From NCBI GenBank assembly GCA_015068055.1, contig SVLG01000069.1, forward strand, positions 1-8,905: a DNA stretch of 8,905 nucleotides, written 5' to 3'. Each line of letters starts with the position of its first letter. Position 1 is the stretch's first letter. Positions 1 through 5,633 of this stretch are shown here, one piece after another. Under the pieces are notes generated by a model, which had not been told where the DNA came from, made no database searches, and worked only from the letters and a program-made list of their open reading frames with translations. This stretch comes from Oscillospiraceae bacterium (GTDB lineage: Bacteria; Bacillota_A; Clostridia; Oscillospirales; Oscillospiraceae). The position numbers and the translations under genes were made by a program.

Positions 1-44
1 CCCAGCAGACAGACGTTGCGAAGGTCATTGCTTGCGTAGCTCAT
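1..44 (-). CDS. EF-G-like translational GTPase, N-terminal fragment (cut by window edge)
   Basis: Only the first 14 codons and two further bases are in the window; they read MSYASNDLRNVCLL, with the next codon starting GG (Gly). The pattern of a short polar lead followed by (I/L)RN(V/I)xLLG is how EF-G and EF-G paralogues of Clostridia begin, just before the P-loop GHGGSGKT, which would fall outside the window. The ATG at 42-44 is preceded by a strong ribosome site AAGGAGAG (51-58, minus strand) with six bases of spacing, and by a consensus promoter at 111-139, so this is the first gene of its transcript. The paralogue type (canonical FusA or the EF-G2/TetM-like group) cannot be decided from 14 residues. 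Family assignment is inference from a very short match. Confidence 0.6.
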   Translation of the reverse strand, partial: MSYASNDLRNVCLL

Positions 45-78
45 GGAAATCTCTCCTTAATATCTTCAATTCTTTACT

Positions 79-93
79 ATTTTCTAAGAAAAT
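79..93. repeat. 7-bp perfect inverted repeat in the leader of the EF-G-like gene
   Basis: ATTTTCT, one central base, AGAAAAT. It lies between the predicted transcription start of the EF-G-like gene and its ribosome site. It could be an operator or a weak RNA hairpin; A/T-only palindromes also arise by chance in AT-rich leaders, so no function is claimed. Confidence 0.35.
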
Positions 94-110
94 GCCCACG
101 GCAATTAGGT

Positions 111-139
111 ATTATACACTATATATTATTACTTGGCAA
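111..139 (-). promoter_or_regulatory. Sigma-A type promoter for the EF-G-like gene
   Basis: On the minus strand TTGCCA (134-139) is followed after exactly 17 bases by a perfect TATAAT (111-116). The expected start of transcription is near 104, giving a leader of about 60 bases before the ATG at 44. The promoter sits in an AT-rich gap immediately after the stop codon of the upstream membrane-protein gene (154). The EF-G-like gene is therefore probably transcribed independently, even though I see no terminator separating the two. Confidence 0.8.
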
Positions 140-153
140 GAGCGTTTTTCCCC

Positions 154-2262
154 TTATTCCCGGGTATTCAGCAGCATAAGCAGCACGGGAAGCACCCAGA
201 CAAGCATATAGAGGAAAATACGCCAGGCGCTGAGCAGCGCCCAGTTGGCCTCCCAGCAGAGGAGGAAGCCCAAAGCCAGTCCCAGCAGGGTGCAGCCCGC
301 GGTCAAAACCTGACAGGCAAGGCCGCAGCGGTACAGCCAGCGTCCCCGGGTGAACATATCCGCCAGCTTCCCCAGACCGCCGCCGGAGAGCATAGCTCCC
401 ACGGGACGCTTACCGGAGGCCGGCACGTCGGAAATCTCATAGCGCTCGGGCACCGGCGGAAATTCAAAGCCATCGGTGGGGCAGCGGAACTTCTCCTTGA
501 TCAGCAGCGGATCGATGTTGAAGTCCCGGGCGGCGAAAATGGGCTTTCTGCGGCTGCGGTGGAGCTGCACAAGCGCCTCCCGAATCGCGGGCACCGGGGT
601 ATAGTCCACCACAAAAGCGCCCACCAGCCGGTCATGGAAGGCCGTATAGATGGCATCGCCGCTGACCATGGTGGGGGGGATTTTCACCCCACAAAGATGC
701 ATATAGCCTGCGCAGCCCACGCGAACCTTTTCGCAGTTGATATAGGCGGTGGCGCCGCCCTCGCCCACGACAAAGTCCTCCACAGCCACCATGGAGCTGC
801 CGCTGCGCTGCATGAGATCGGTAAAGAGGGCCGCCAGCTCGCTGCCCGCCGCTGCCATCATGCTGCCGGTGTAGGAAACCACCTTGTCGGTCAGCTCCCC
901 CTTTACCAGCCGCACCGCGCTCAGCGCCACGCTGCCTTCGGGAAAGATGTCGGAGTCCGTCAGAATGAGGTGGCTGGCCTCGCCCATATCCCGGGCCCCG
1001 GACCATCCGGCAATGGCGCTGCCACTGCGGCGGAAATGCTCTGCCGTAACGGCAAAGAGCAGGGGCAGTGCTCCCAGTCCGCACCACGCAGCGCTTACCG
1101 CCGTCAAAATGGCAAACACATGGGGAAATACAAGAAAGCTTCCCTGCGTGATGCTGACCAGCACGGAAAGAACCAGTGCGGCGATCAGAGCAAACGGAGC
1201 CAGAACCGTGCCGAGACTCTCACAGCCGTCCGGTTCCTCGCTGCGGCGGATAAATCCCTTCATGGACTGGCGGGAGCGGATAAGGAAGGCCTCTTTCCGT
1301 TTTAAAAGCTGTTCATTGGTGACTGCATAGGGGTTTTCTGCCCGGGCCAGAGCCGCAAAGCCCGCCTTGTAAGCCCGACAGTTCTGCCAGGAGCCCAACA
1401 GCGCCATGGCAATAGCCACGCAGGGAATCAGTGCCGGGGGCAGTACCCCCACGCTTTTTTCCGAAAGGATGGTCACCCAACAGTCGGCCACGGAGGCCAG
1501 CGCGGCAAAGGAGATCAGCGTCTCTGCGCCGGGTCTGCCACGAAACAGAGAAAGGATGCCGCTGGTGAAAACATCCAGACCGATGAGCATCACCGTCAAA
1601 AGGGCCGTGAGACAGAGGATGGTTGCCACCTTCAGATCACCGGCCAGCGCCCCCGGCAGGGGGAAGCCCGTGGCGTGGCCCAGCGCCACCCACAGCGGCA
1701 GCAGCGTCACGGCAAAGGCCAGCTTACAGCGTCCCTGCAGCGAGGGGATCTGACCGGCGTAGAAGCGGGCCGCAGCCAGCGGCTCCATCTCCACGCCAAG
1801 GTCCTCGGGATCCGGGCCTTTTTCGCCCCGGCGCTGTTCGTTCTTATAGGCCGAAACGGCCAACATGGCCACAAGGCGGCCATGAACCCGGCGGAAAATG
1901 CTGCCGCGGCTGCGCCCCGGTTTCAGCCGGATGCTTCCGCTGATATACTCATCGTCCTCCCAGGCTTCCTCCGGCAACTCGTCCGGGGCTTCCTCCTGCG
2001 GTGACGCTGCATACTGCCCAACATCGTCCACATAGCCTTCTACGTATTCCGAGTTTTCCTCCGGAATCAACTCGGCTGCCTCCTCGGCGGGAAGGGGCTC
2101 GGCCCTTTCCGGGGACGCCTCCGTCTCGTCAAAGTTCAGCTTTATTTCTTCCGTACCGGGAGCGGCCCGGTATTCGGCCAGAATATCCTCCAGAGAATAG
2201 TTCGGCGTTACGGCGGCGGCGCGGGCTTTTTTCCGTTTGGAAGCTGGCCTGCGTTTAGCCAT
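154..2262 (-). CDS. Degenerate P1B-like P-type ATPase (putative pseudoenzyme) membrane protein with acidic N-terminal extension
   Basis: Start: I choose ATG at 2262 (702 aa). It overlaps the rlmB stop by 8 bases, with a GGGGA purine run about eight bases upstream; an in-frame GTG at 2283 would add seven residues. Layout: basic head (KRRPASKRKKARAA, residues 4-17), acidic low-complexity stretch (about 40-105), then eight candidate membrane segments near 180-200, 212-240, 247-265, 274-292, 351-372, 377-407, 645-669 and 674-698. This is the order of a P1B ATPase (MA, MB, M1-M6), with a soluble domain of about 235 residues before the last pair. The soluble part follows the P/N-domain outline: AGSE (472-475), GEGG (500-503), GDAIYTAF then a VGAFVVDYTPVPAIREAL stretch (535-564). 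Catalytic motifs are gone. The DKTGTLTEG position reads TDSDIFPEG (435-443), the SEHP position reads SELA, TGDN reads ARDF, and GDGxND is absent. CPC becomes AWC (392-394), and only about 58 residues without TGE stand where the A-domain should be. Function unknown; probably not a pump. The call rests on motif-by-motif comparison from memory. Confidence 0.7.
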   Translation of the reverse strand: MAKRRPASKRKKARAAAVTPNYSLEDILAEYRAAPGTEEIKLNFDETEASPERAEPLPAEEAAELIPEENSEYVEGYVDDVGQYAASPQEEAPDELPEEAWEDDEYISGSIRLKPGRSRGSIFRRVHGRLVAMLAVSAYKNEQRRGEKGPDPEDLGVEMEPLAAARFYAGQIPSLQGRCKLAFAVTLLPLWVALGHATGFPLPGALAGDLKVATILCLTALLTVMLIGLDVFTSGILSLFRGRPGAETLISFAALASVADCWVTILSEKSVGVLPPALIPCVAIAMALLGSWQNCRAYKAGFAALARAENPYAVTNEQLLKRKEAFLIRSRQSMKGFIRRSEEPDGCESLGTVLAPFALIAALVLSVLVSITQGSFLVFPHVFAILTAVSAAWCGLGALPLLFAVTAEHFRRSGSAIAGWSGARDMGEASHLILTDSDIFPEGSVALSAVRLVKGELTDKVVSYTGSMMAAAGSELAALFTDLMQRSGSSMVAVEDFVVGEGGATAYINCEKVRVGCAGYMHLCGVKIPPTMVSGDAIYTAFHDRLVGAFVVDYTPVPAIREALVQLHRSRRKPIFAARDFNIDPLLIKEKFRCPTDGFEFPPVPERYEISDVPASGKRPVGAMLSGGGLGKLADMFTRGRWLYRCGLACQVLTAGCTLLGLALGFLLCWEANWALLSAWRIFLYMLVWVLPVLLMLLNTRE

Positions 2263-3019
2263 GGACGGTCCCCGCTTTCCCACCGCGCTGACGCAGCACC
2301 TCGTAGATCATCACGGCGGCAGCAGCCGAGGCGTTGAGAGAGGTCACCCGGCCATGAAGGGGAATGCTCACGGTGAAATCACAGCTCTCCCGAACCAGTC
2401 GGCCCATACCAAAGCCCTCGGAACCAATGACCAGACAGATAGGGCCCTTCATATCGATCTGCCAGAGTTCGCCGCTGGCGTCCGCATCGGTGCCGTAGAT
2501 CCAGACACCGTTATCCTTCAGTTCCTTGAGCGCCGCCACCAGATTGGGCACCCGGGCCACGGGCAGATGCTCGGCGGCACCGGCGCTGGCCTTGTCCACT
2601 ACGGCAGTGATGCCGGCGCTGCGGCGCTTGGGAATGATGATGCCGTGGGCACCGGCACATTCGGCAGTACGAATGATGGCACCCAGATTATGAGGATCGG
2701 AGATCTCGTCGCAGGCGATGATGAAGGGATCCTCCCCCCGGCTGCGTGCAATCTCCAGAATGTCGTCCACATCGCAGTATTCCCGGACGGCCACCTGGGC
2801 AATGATGCCCTGATGGGCGCCGGTGGCGCTCATGGCATCCAGCTTGCGGCGATCACAGTCCTTGATGACCACACCGGCCTCCCGGGCAGCCGCCACGATA
2901 TGGGCCAGGGTCTTGTCCGTCTCGCCTTTGGCGATATAAATCTTATCCATGGGCCGTCCGGCACGGAGCGCCTCCTGCACAGCGTTGCGGCCTTCGATCA
3001 GGTCTTCACGATCCAGCAT
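2255..3019 (-). CDS. rlmB: 23S rRNA (guanosine 2'-O-) methyltransferase, SpoU/TrmH family, RlmB
   Basis: SpoU-family (SPOUT fold) enzyme of 254 aa that uses S-adenosylmethionine to methylate a ribose 2'-OH; in E. coli RlmB acts on G2251 of 23S rRNA. The N-terminal substrate-binding domain starts with IEGRNAVQEAL (residues 8-18) and includes GAHQGI (67-72). The catalytic domain carries all three family motifs: DPHNLGAIIRTAE (108-120), with the conserved Asn and Arg; IGSEGFGM (198-205); and SLNASAAAAV (227-236), which forms part of the trefoil-knot SAM pocket. Length is normal. The ATG at 3019 has only a weak GGGG about nine bases upstream; an upstream ATG is in another frame and stops at once. 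Its stop overlaps the start of the downstream membrane-protein gene by 8 bases, so the two are probably co-transcribed. Exact substrate (RlmB versus a generic TrmH-family member) is inferred. Confidence 0.93.
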   Translation of the reverse strand: MLDREDLIEGRNAVQEALRAGRPMDKIYIAKGETDKTLAHIVAAAREAGVVIKDCDRRKLDAMSATGAHQGIIAQVAVREYCDVDDILEIARSRGEDPFIIACDEISDPHNLGAIIRTAECAGAHGIIIPKRRSAGITAVVDKASAGAAEHLPVARVPNLVAALKELKDNGVWIYGTDADASGELWQIDMKGPICLVIGSEGFGMGRLVRESCDFTVSIPLHGRVTSLNASAAAAVMIYEVLRQRGGKAGTVHG

Positions 3020-3052
3020 TTATATATACCCCATTTGAACATAGTTTTGTTT

Positions 3053-3061
3053 ATTGTATCA
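3053..3061 (-). promoter_or_regulatory. Candidate extended -10 promoter for rlmB
   Basis: The minus strand reads TGATACAAT, an extended -10 element (TGn followed by TACAAT at 3053-3058). The matching -35 at 17 bases (TTTATG) is poor, as is tolerated with an extended -10. It sits between the upstream terminator (3104-3127) and the rlmB start, about 34 bases before the ATG. Confidence 0.45.
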
Positions 3062-3103
3062 CAGGCTTTGCCGGACATAAAGAGGAAATTTCACAGCGAA
3101 TGC

Positions 3104-3127
3104 AAAAAAAGAGAGGCACAGCCTCCC
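3104..3127 (-). terminator. Intrinsic terminator of the deacetylase gene
   Basis: On the minus strand GGGAGGC (3121-3127), loop TGT, GCCTCTC (3111-3117), followed by seven T (3104-3110). The 7-bp stem contains one G-U pair. It begins three bases after the deacetylase stop codon and separates that gene from the rlmB transcript. Confidence 0.88.
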
Positions 3128-3130
3128 TTT

Positions 3131-3913
3131 TCATGCGCCGCTGCTTTTCACCGGATGCTGGCGGCCGGTATTGTCCATATAGGTCTCTCCTGTCAGCAAA
3201 ATCTGCGAAATCGGCACAATGGTATAACCCTCGGAGAGAATGTACTCAATAATGCCGGGCAGGGCTTCCGGAGTGTGCAGCGCGGCATTGTGAAAGAGAA
3301 CAATGCTCCCGGGCTGCACCCGGCTGGTCACCCGCTGGGTGATGGTTTTAGCATCGTAGTCCTTCCAGTCCAGGCTGTCCACATCCCATTGAACGGCTGT
3401 CATACCCATACCGTTCACCGTACCGATAACATTGTCATCATATTCCCCATAGGGGCAGCGAAACAGCGTGGGCCGCACGCCGGTGACCGCCTCCACCTTG
3501 TCATTGCAGGCATTCAGCTCCGTAATGATGTCGGCGGAGGAGAGCTTTGCCATATGAGGATGCGTGTTGGAATGGTTCTGGACTTCGTGCCCCGCATCAT
3601 GGAGCGCCTTTACGGAGTCCGGGTACTTATCCACCCACTGCCCCACAACGAAAAAGGTAGCCTTTATGTCATATTCCGCCAGAATATCAATAAGCTGTTG
3701 TGTATCCTCGTTGCCCCATGCTGCATCAAAACTCAGCGCACAGTACTTTCCGTCCCGTTCCACGCAATAAACCGGCAGCTGCCGCGTCACCACAGCCGCA
3801 CTCACCGCCGTGGGCGCATATACCGCCGTAAACATCAGCAGCACCGCCGCTGCCAGAGCCAGCGCCGATACCGTTTTCCTTTTCTTCTGCAGCCATTCAG
3901 GTTCTCTGTGCAT
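3131..3913 (-). CDS. pdaB: PdaB-like polysaccharide deacetylase (CE4/NodB domain), probable sporulation protein
   Basis: Predicted 260 aa from ATG 3913. A basic head (KKRK, 10-13) precedes one hydrophobic segment (about 15-40) ending ...VSAA, which acts as a signal peptide or membrane anchor, so the enzyme works outside the cytoplasm or in the forespore envelope. The NodB domain fills residues 56-240: motif 1 SFDAAWG (61-67), metal-binding motif 2 HSNTHPH (H114, H118), motif 3 RCPYG (152-156), then DVDSLDW (177-183) and LFHN (206-209). Canonical motif 1 is TFDDG; here the second Asp is Ala, as I recall for the clostridial PdaB-like group. The family removes acetyl groups from peptidoglycan sugars; PdaB is needed for spore integrity in Bacillus. 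Start choice: in-frame upstream starts (GTG 3955, ATG 3937) lack a ribosome site and overlap the predicted promoter, whereas ATG 3913 follows an AGGGGG run about ten bases away. A terminator follows at once. Confidence 0.85.
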   Translation of the reverse strand: MHREPEWLQKKRKTVSALALAAAVLLMFTAVYAPTAVSAAVVTRQLPVYCVERDGKYCALSFDAAWGNEDTQQLIDILAEYDIKATFFVVGQWVDKYPDSVKALHDAGHEVQNHSNTHPHMAKLSSADIITELNACNDKVEAVTGVRPTLFRCPYGEYDDNVIGTVNGMGMTAVQWDVDSLDWKDYDAKTITQRVTSRVQPGSIVLFHNAALHTPEALPGIIEYILSEGYTIVPISQILLTGETYMDNTGRQHPVKSSGA

Positions 3914-3936
3914 ACATCCATCGCCCCCTCGGGACA

Positions 3937-3965
3937 TACTATGTAGCACCCGCACAGGCTATGCA
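3937..3965 (-). promoter_or_regulatory. Sporulation-sigma-like promoter upstream of the PdaB-like gene
   Basis: The minus strand has TGCATA (3960-3965), a 16-base spacer, then CATAGTA (3937-3943). This resembles sigma-G (TGMATA...CATAMTA) or sigma-E (ATA...CATAxxxT) elements from Bacillus rather than a sigma-A promoter. Predicted transcription would begin just before the AGGGGG ribosome site, supporting translation from 3913. Short motifs like these match by chance, and the spacer is at the short end for sigma-G. Confidence 0.45.
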
Positions 3966-4019
3966 GAAAAGCAAAAAGCCAATTTTTTCATGTTTTTACC
4001 CCTTTTGTGGCGGTAAAAT

Positions 4020-4048
4020 TTGACATTTTGGCATTTTTGTGCTTAACT
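4020..4048 (+). promoter_or_regulatory. Sigma-A type promoter for the rhomboid gene
   Basis: A perfect -35 TTGACA (4020-4025) is followed after 17 bases by TTAACT (4043-4048). The -10 is weak but is preceded by TG at the extended position (4040-4041). Expected start is near 4055, very close to the ribosome site at 4056, so the leader would be extremely short. Confidence 0.5.
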
Positions 4049-4055
4049 GTGGGGC

Positions 4056-4062
4056 GAGGTGA
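4056..4062 (+). promoter_or_regulatory. Ribosome binding site that fixes the rhomboid start
   Basis: GAGGTGA, four bases before ATG 4067. It lies inside the longer open frame that begins at ATG 4007 and makes 4067 the credible start. ATG 4007 lies upstream of the predicted promoter and has no ribosome site. Confidence 0.8.
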
Positions 4063-4066
4063 CTAT

Positions 4067-4630
4067 ATGAAGATCAAGCTGCGTTTTCAGTACAACTCTC
4101 CGGTGGTACTGACCTTCGCGCTGGCCTCACTGGCAGCGCTTCTGCTGGGCTCCCTTACCGGGGGTACCATTACCACAAAACTCTTTTGCGTTTATCGCGC
4201 CCCTCTTTCCGACCCGCTGACCTGGCTGCGTGCCTTCCTGCACGTTCTGGGCCACGGCGGCTGGGAGCATTTCACCGGCAACATCATGCTCATACTTGTA
4301 GTCGGCCCCCAGCTGGAGGAAAAGTACGGCAGCAAAAAGCTGCTGCTTGCCATTCTTCTGACGGCCTTTGTAACCGGTCTCGCCCAGTGTATCTTCTTCC
4401 CGGGCGTGGCGGTGCTGGGTGCCAGCGGCATTGTGTTCATGATGATCCTTCTGGCCTCCATGGGCGGCATGAAGGACGGCTGGATCCCCCTGACCTTCAT
4501 TCTGGTAACGGTTTTTTATCTTGGCAATGAAATTGTCACGGCCGTAACCAGCGTGGATAATGTCTCTCAGCTGAGCCATATCATCGGCGGGCTCTGCGGT
4601 GCGGGCTTTGGTTTCTATATGGACAAATAA
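4067..4630 (+). CDS. Rhomboid-family intramembrane serine protease
   Basis: Protein of 187 aa from ATG 4067, a compact six-segment rhomboid without extra domains. A basic head (MKIKLRFQ) precedes membrane segment 1 (about 12-30). The loop and second segment carry HFTGN (H68, N72), the His/Asn pair that stabilises the oxyanion. Segment 4 carries GASG (118-121) with the nucleophile Ser120, and the last segment carries the partner His171 in SHIIGG (170-175), so the catalytic dyad is intact. Rhomboids cut transmembrane helices of substrate proteins within the membrane; the substrate cannot be read from the sequence. The gene stands alone on the plus strand, divergent from the PdaB-like gene and convergent with the D-cysteine desulfhydrase-family gene. 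It ends at the shared terminator whose stem begins on the last base of its stop codon. Confidence 0.9.
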   Translation: MKIKLRFQYNSPVVLTFALASLAALLLGSLTGGTITTKLFCVYRAPLSDPLTWLRAFLHVLGHGGWEHFTGNIMLILVVGPQLEEKYGSKKLLLAILLTAFVTGLAQCIFFPGVAVLGASGIVFMMILLASMGGMKDGWIPLTFILVTVFYLGNEIVTAVTSVDNVSQLSHIIGGLCGAGFGFYMDK

Positions 4631-4659
4631 AAAATGTGCGGCTTACGCCGCACATTTTT
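4630..4659. terminator. Bidirectional intrinsic terminator between convergent genes
   Basis: Perfect 13-bp stem (4630-4642 with 4647-4659), GC-rich core TGTGCGGC, loop TTAC. The stem has an A run on the left and a T run on the right (4655-4660), so it ends with U-rich RNA in both directions. It serves the rhomboid gene on plus and the ornithine/carbamate operon on minus, whose last stop is at 4665-4667. Confidence 0.93.
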
Positions 4660-4664
4660 TATTC

Positions 4665-5633
4665 TCACACGTCGATGGCAAAAAGGCCGCCGGCGCCGCC
4701 GGTATGAAGGAAGATAATATTCTCCTCCCCTTCCAGTGCGCCCTCCTCCGACATTTTCAGGAACTCACCGAAAGCCTTGCCGGTATAGACCGGGTCAACA
4801 AAAATGCCCTCCGTCCGGGCCAGCAGCCGGATGGCCGCGTTGCCTGCCTCGCTGGGAATGGCATAGCCCGCGCCAAAGGCGGCACGCAGTTCCACATCCT
4901 CATCTGCAATGGGCTCGTCATAACCCAGCAGCTCCGCCGTGCCCCGCATGAGCTTCGGCACGATGCGCTGAAAATCACTGTCATCCACCATCATGCCGGT
5001 TACCTTCGTACCGGGCAGATAGATCCGCGTCCCCAGCGCCGTACCGGCATGGGTACCGCCGGAACCGGTGGTACAGACGATGCGGTCAGGCTTCATGCCA
5101 AGGGCGGCACACTGCTCTGCCACTTCGCGCATGCAGTTTACATAACCAAGGCTCCCCAGAGCCACGGAACCGCCCACAGGAATCTTATAGGTGGTCTGGC
5201 CCCTGGCCTCCCGCTCGGCGGCGAGACGATCCATCTCGGCATAAACATCCCGGTAGCTGTCGGAGTCCACCAGATGCACCTCAATGCCCATAAGGCTGTT
5301 GAGGAGTTGGTTGCCTTTGCGCTCCCAGACACCGCGCTTTTTCAGAACCAGCACCGGTTCCATGCCCAGACGGAGGGCACAGGCCGCGGTGAGCATGGCA
5401 TGGTTGGACTGAGCGCCGCCGGTGGTAAAGACCACATCCACGCCTTTCGCTCTGGCATCGGCCAGCAGATACTCCAGCTTGCGGACCTTATTACCGCCCA
5501 GAGCCACACCGGTCATATCGTCGCGCTTGATATAGACGTTCCGGCCCAGCATGGCGCTGATGTTCTCCAGCTTATAGAGGGGCGTGGGCAGGGTGGCCAG
5601 GGGAATGCGCGCAAACGTACGGACATCCTTCAT
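4665..5633 (-). CDS. dcyD: D-cysteine desulfhydrase / ACC deaminase-family PLP enzyme
   Basis: Fold-type II PLP enzyme of 322 aa, usual length for the family, which includes D-cysteine desulfhydrase (D-Cys to pyruvate, H2S and ammonia), ACC deaminase and L-cysteate sulfo-lyase. Visible features: PTPLYKL near the N-terminus (16-22); VYIKRDDMTG (33-42); GGNKVRKLE (46-54), with probable Schiff-base Lys49; GGAQSNHA (72-79); the phosphate-binding TTGSGGTHAG (188-197); and the C-terminal LHTGGAGGL (309-317). The start ATG overlaps the preceding stop (ATGA), and AAGGAG lies eight bases upstream inside that gene, so translation is coupled. It is the last gene of an operon with ornithine racemase and carbamate kinase. 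In that setting the true substrate could be another D-amino acid or a diamino acid, so the substrate (and the symbol) is tentative, while the family is secure. Confidence 0.82.
   Translation of the reverse strand: MKDVRTFARIPLATLPTPLYKLENISAMLGRNVYIKRDDMTGVALGGNKVRKLEYLLADARAKGVDVVFTTGGAQSNHAMLTAACALRLGMEPVLVLKKRGVWERKGNQLLNSLMGIEVHLVDSDSYRDVYAEMDRLAAEREARGQTTYKIPVGGSVALGSLGYVNCMREVAEQCAALGMKPDRIVCTTGSGGTHAGTALGTRIYLPGTKVTGMMVDDSDFQRIVPKLMRGTAELLGYDEPIADEDVELRAAFGAGYAIPSEAGNAAIRLLARTEGIFVDPVYTGKAFGEFLKMSEEGALEGEENIIFLHTGGAGGLFAIDV

Noticed and set aside
133..1305. Plus-strand open frame of 390 codons opposite the pseudo-ATPase
   Set aside because: Low-complexity composition typical of the reverse complement of a GC-rich gene; no motif and no ribosome site.
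2237..3946. Long plus-strand open frame of 569 codons opposite rlmB and the deacetylase
   Set aside because: It is antisense to two clear family genes, reads as His/Gly/Arg-rich nonsense, crosses a terminator and a promoter, and has no ribosome site.
3914..3955. GTG/ATG upstream extensions of the deacetylase
   Set aside because: They have no ribosome site, add a polar head before the signal segment, and overlap the predicted -10 element.
4029..4044. Sigma-54-like GG/GC pair (TTGGCA...GTGCTT) before the rhomboid gene
   Set aside because: The spacing between GG and GC is one base too short, and a sigma-A-like promoter overlaps it.
4007..4066. Upstream ATG extension of the rhomboid protein
   Set aside because: It has no ribosome site, lies partly upstream of the predicted promoter, and adds residues not expected before the first membrane segment, whereas ATG 4067 has GAGGTGA.
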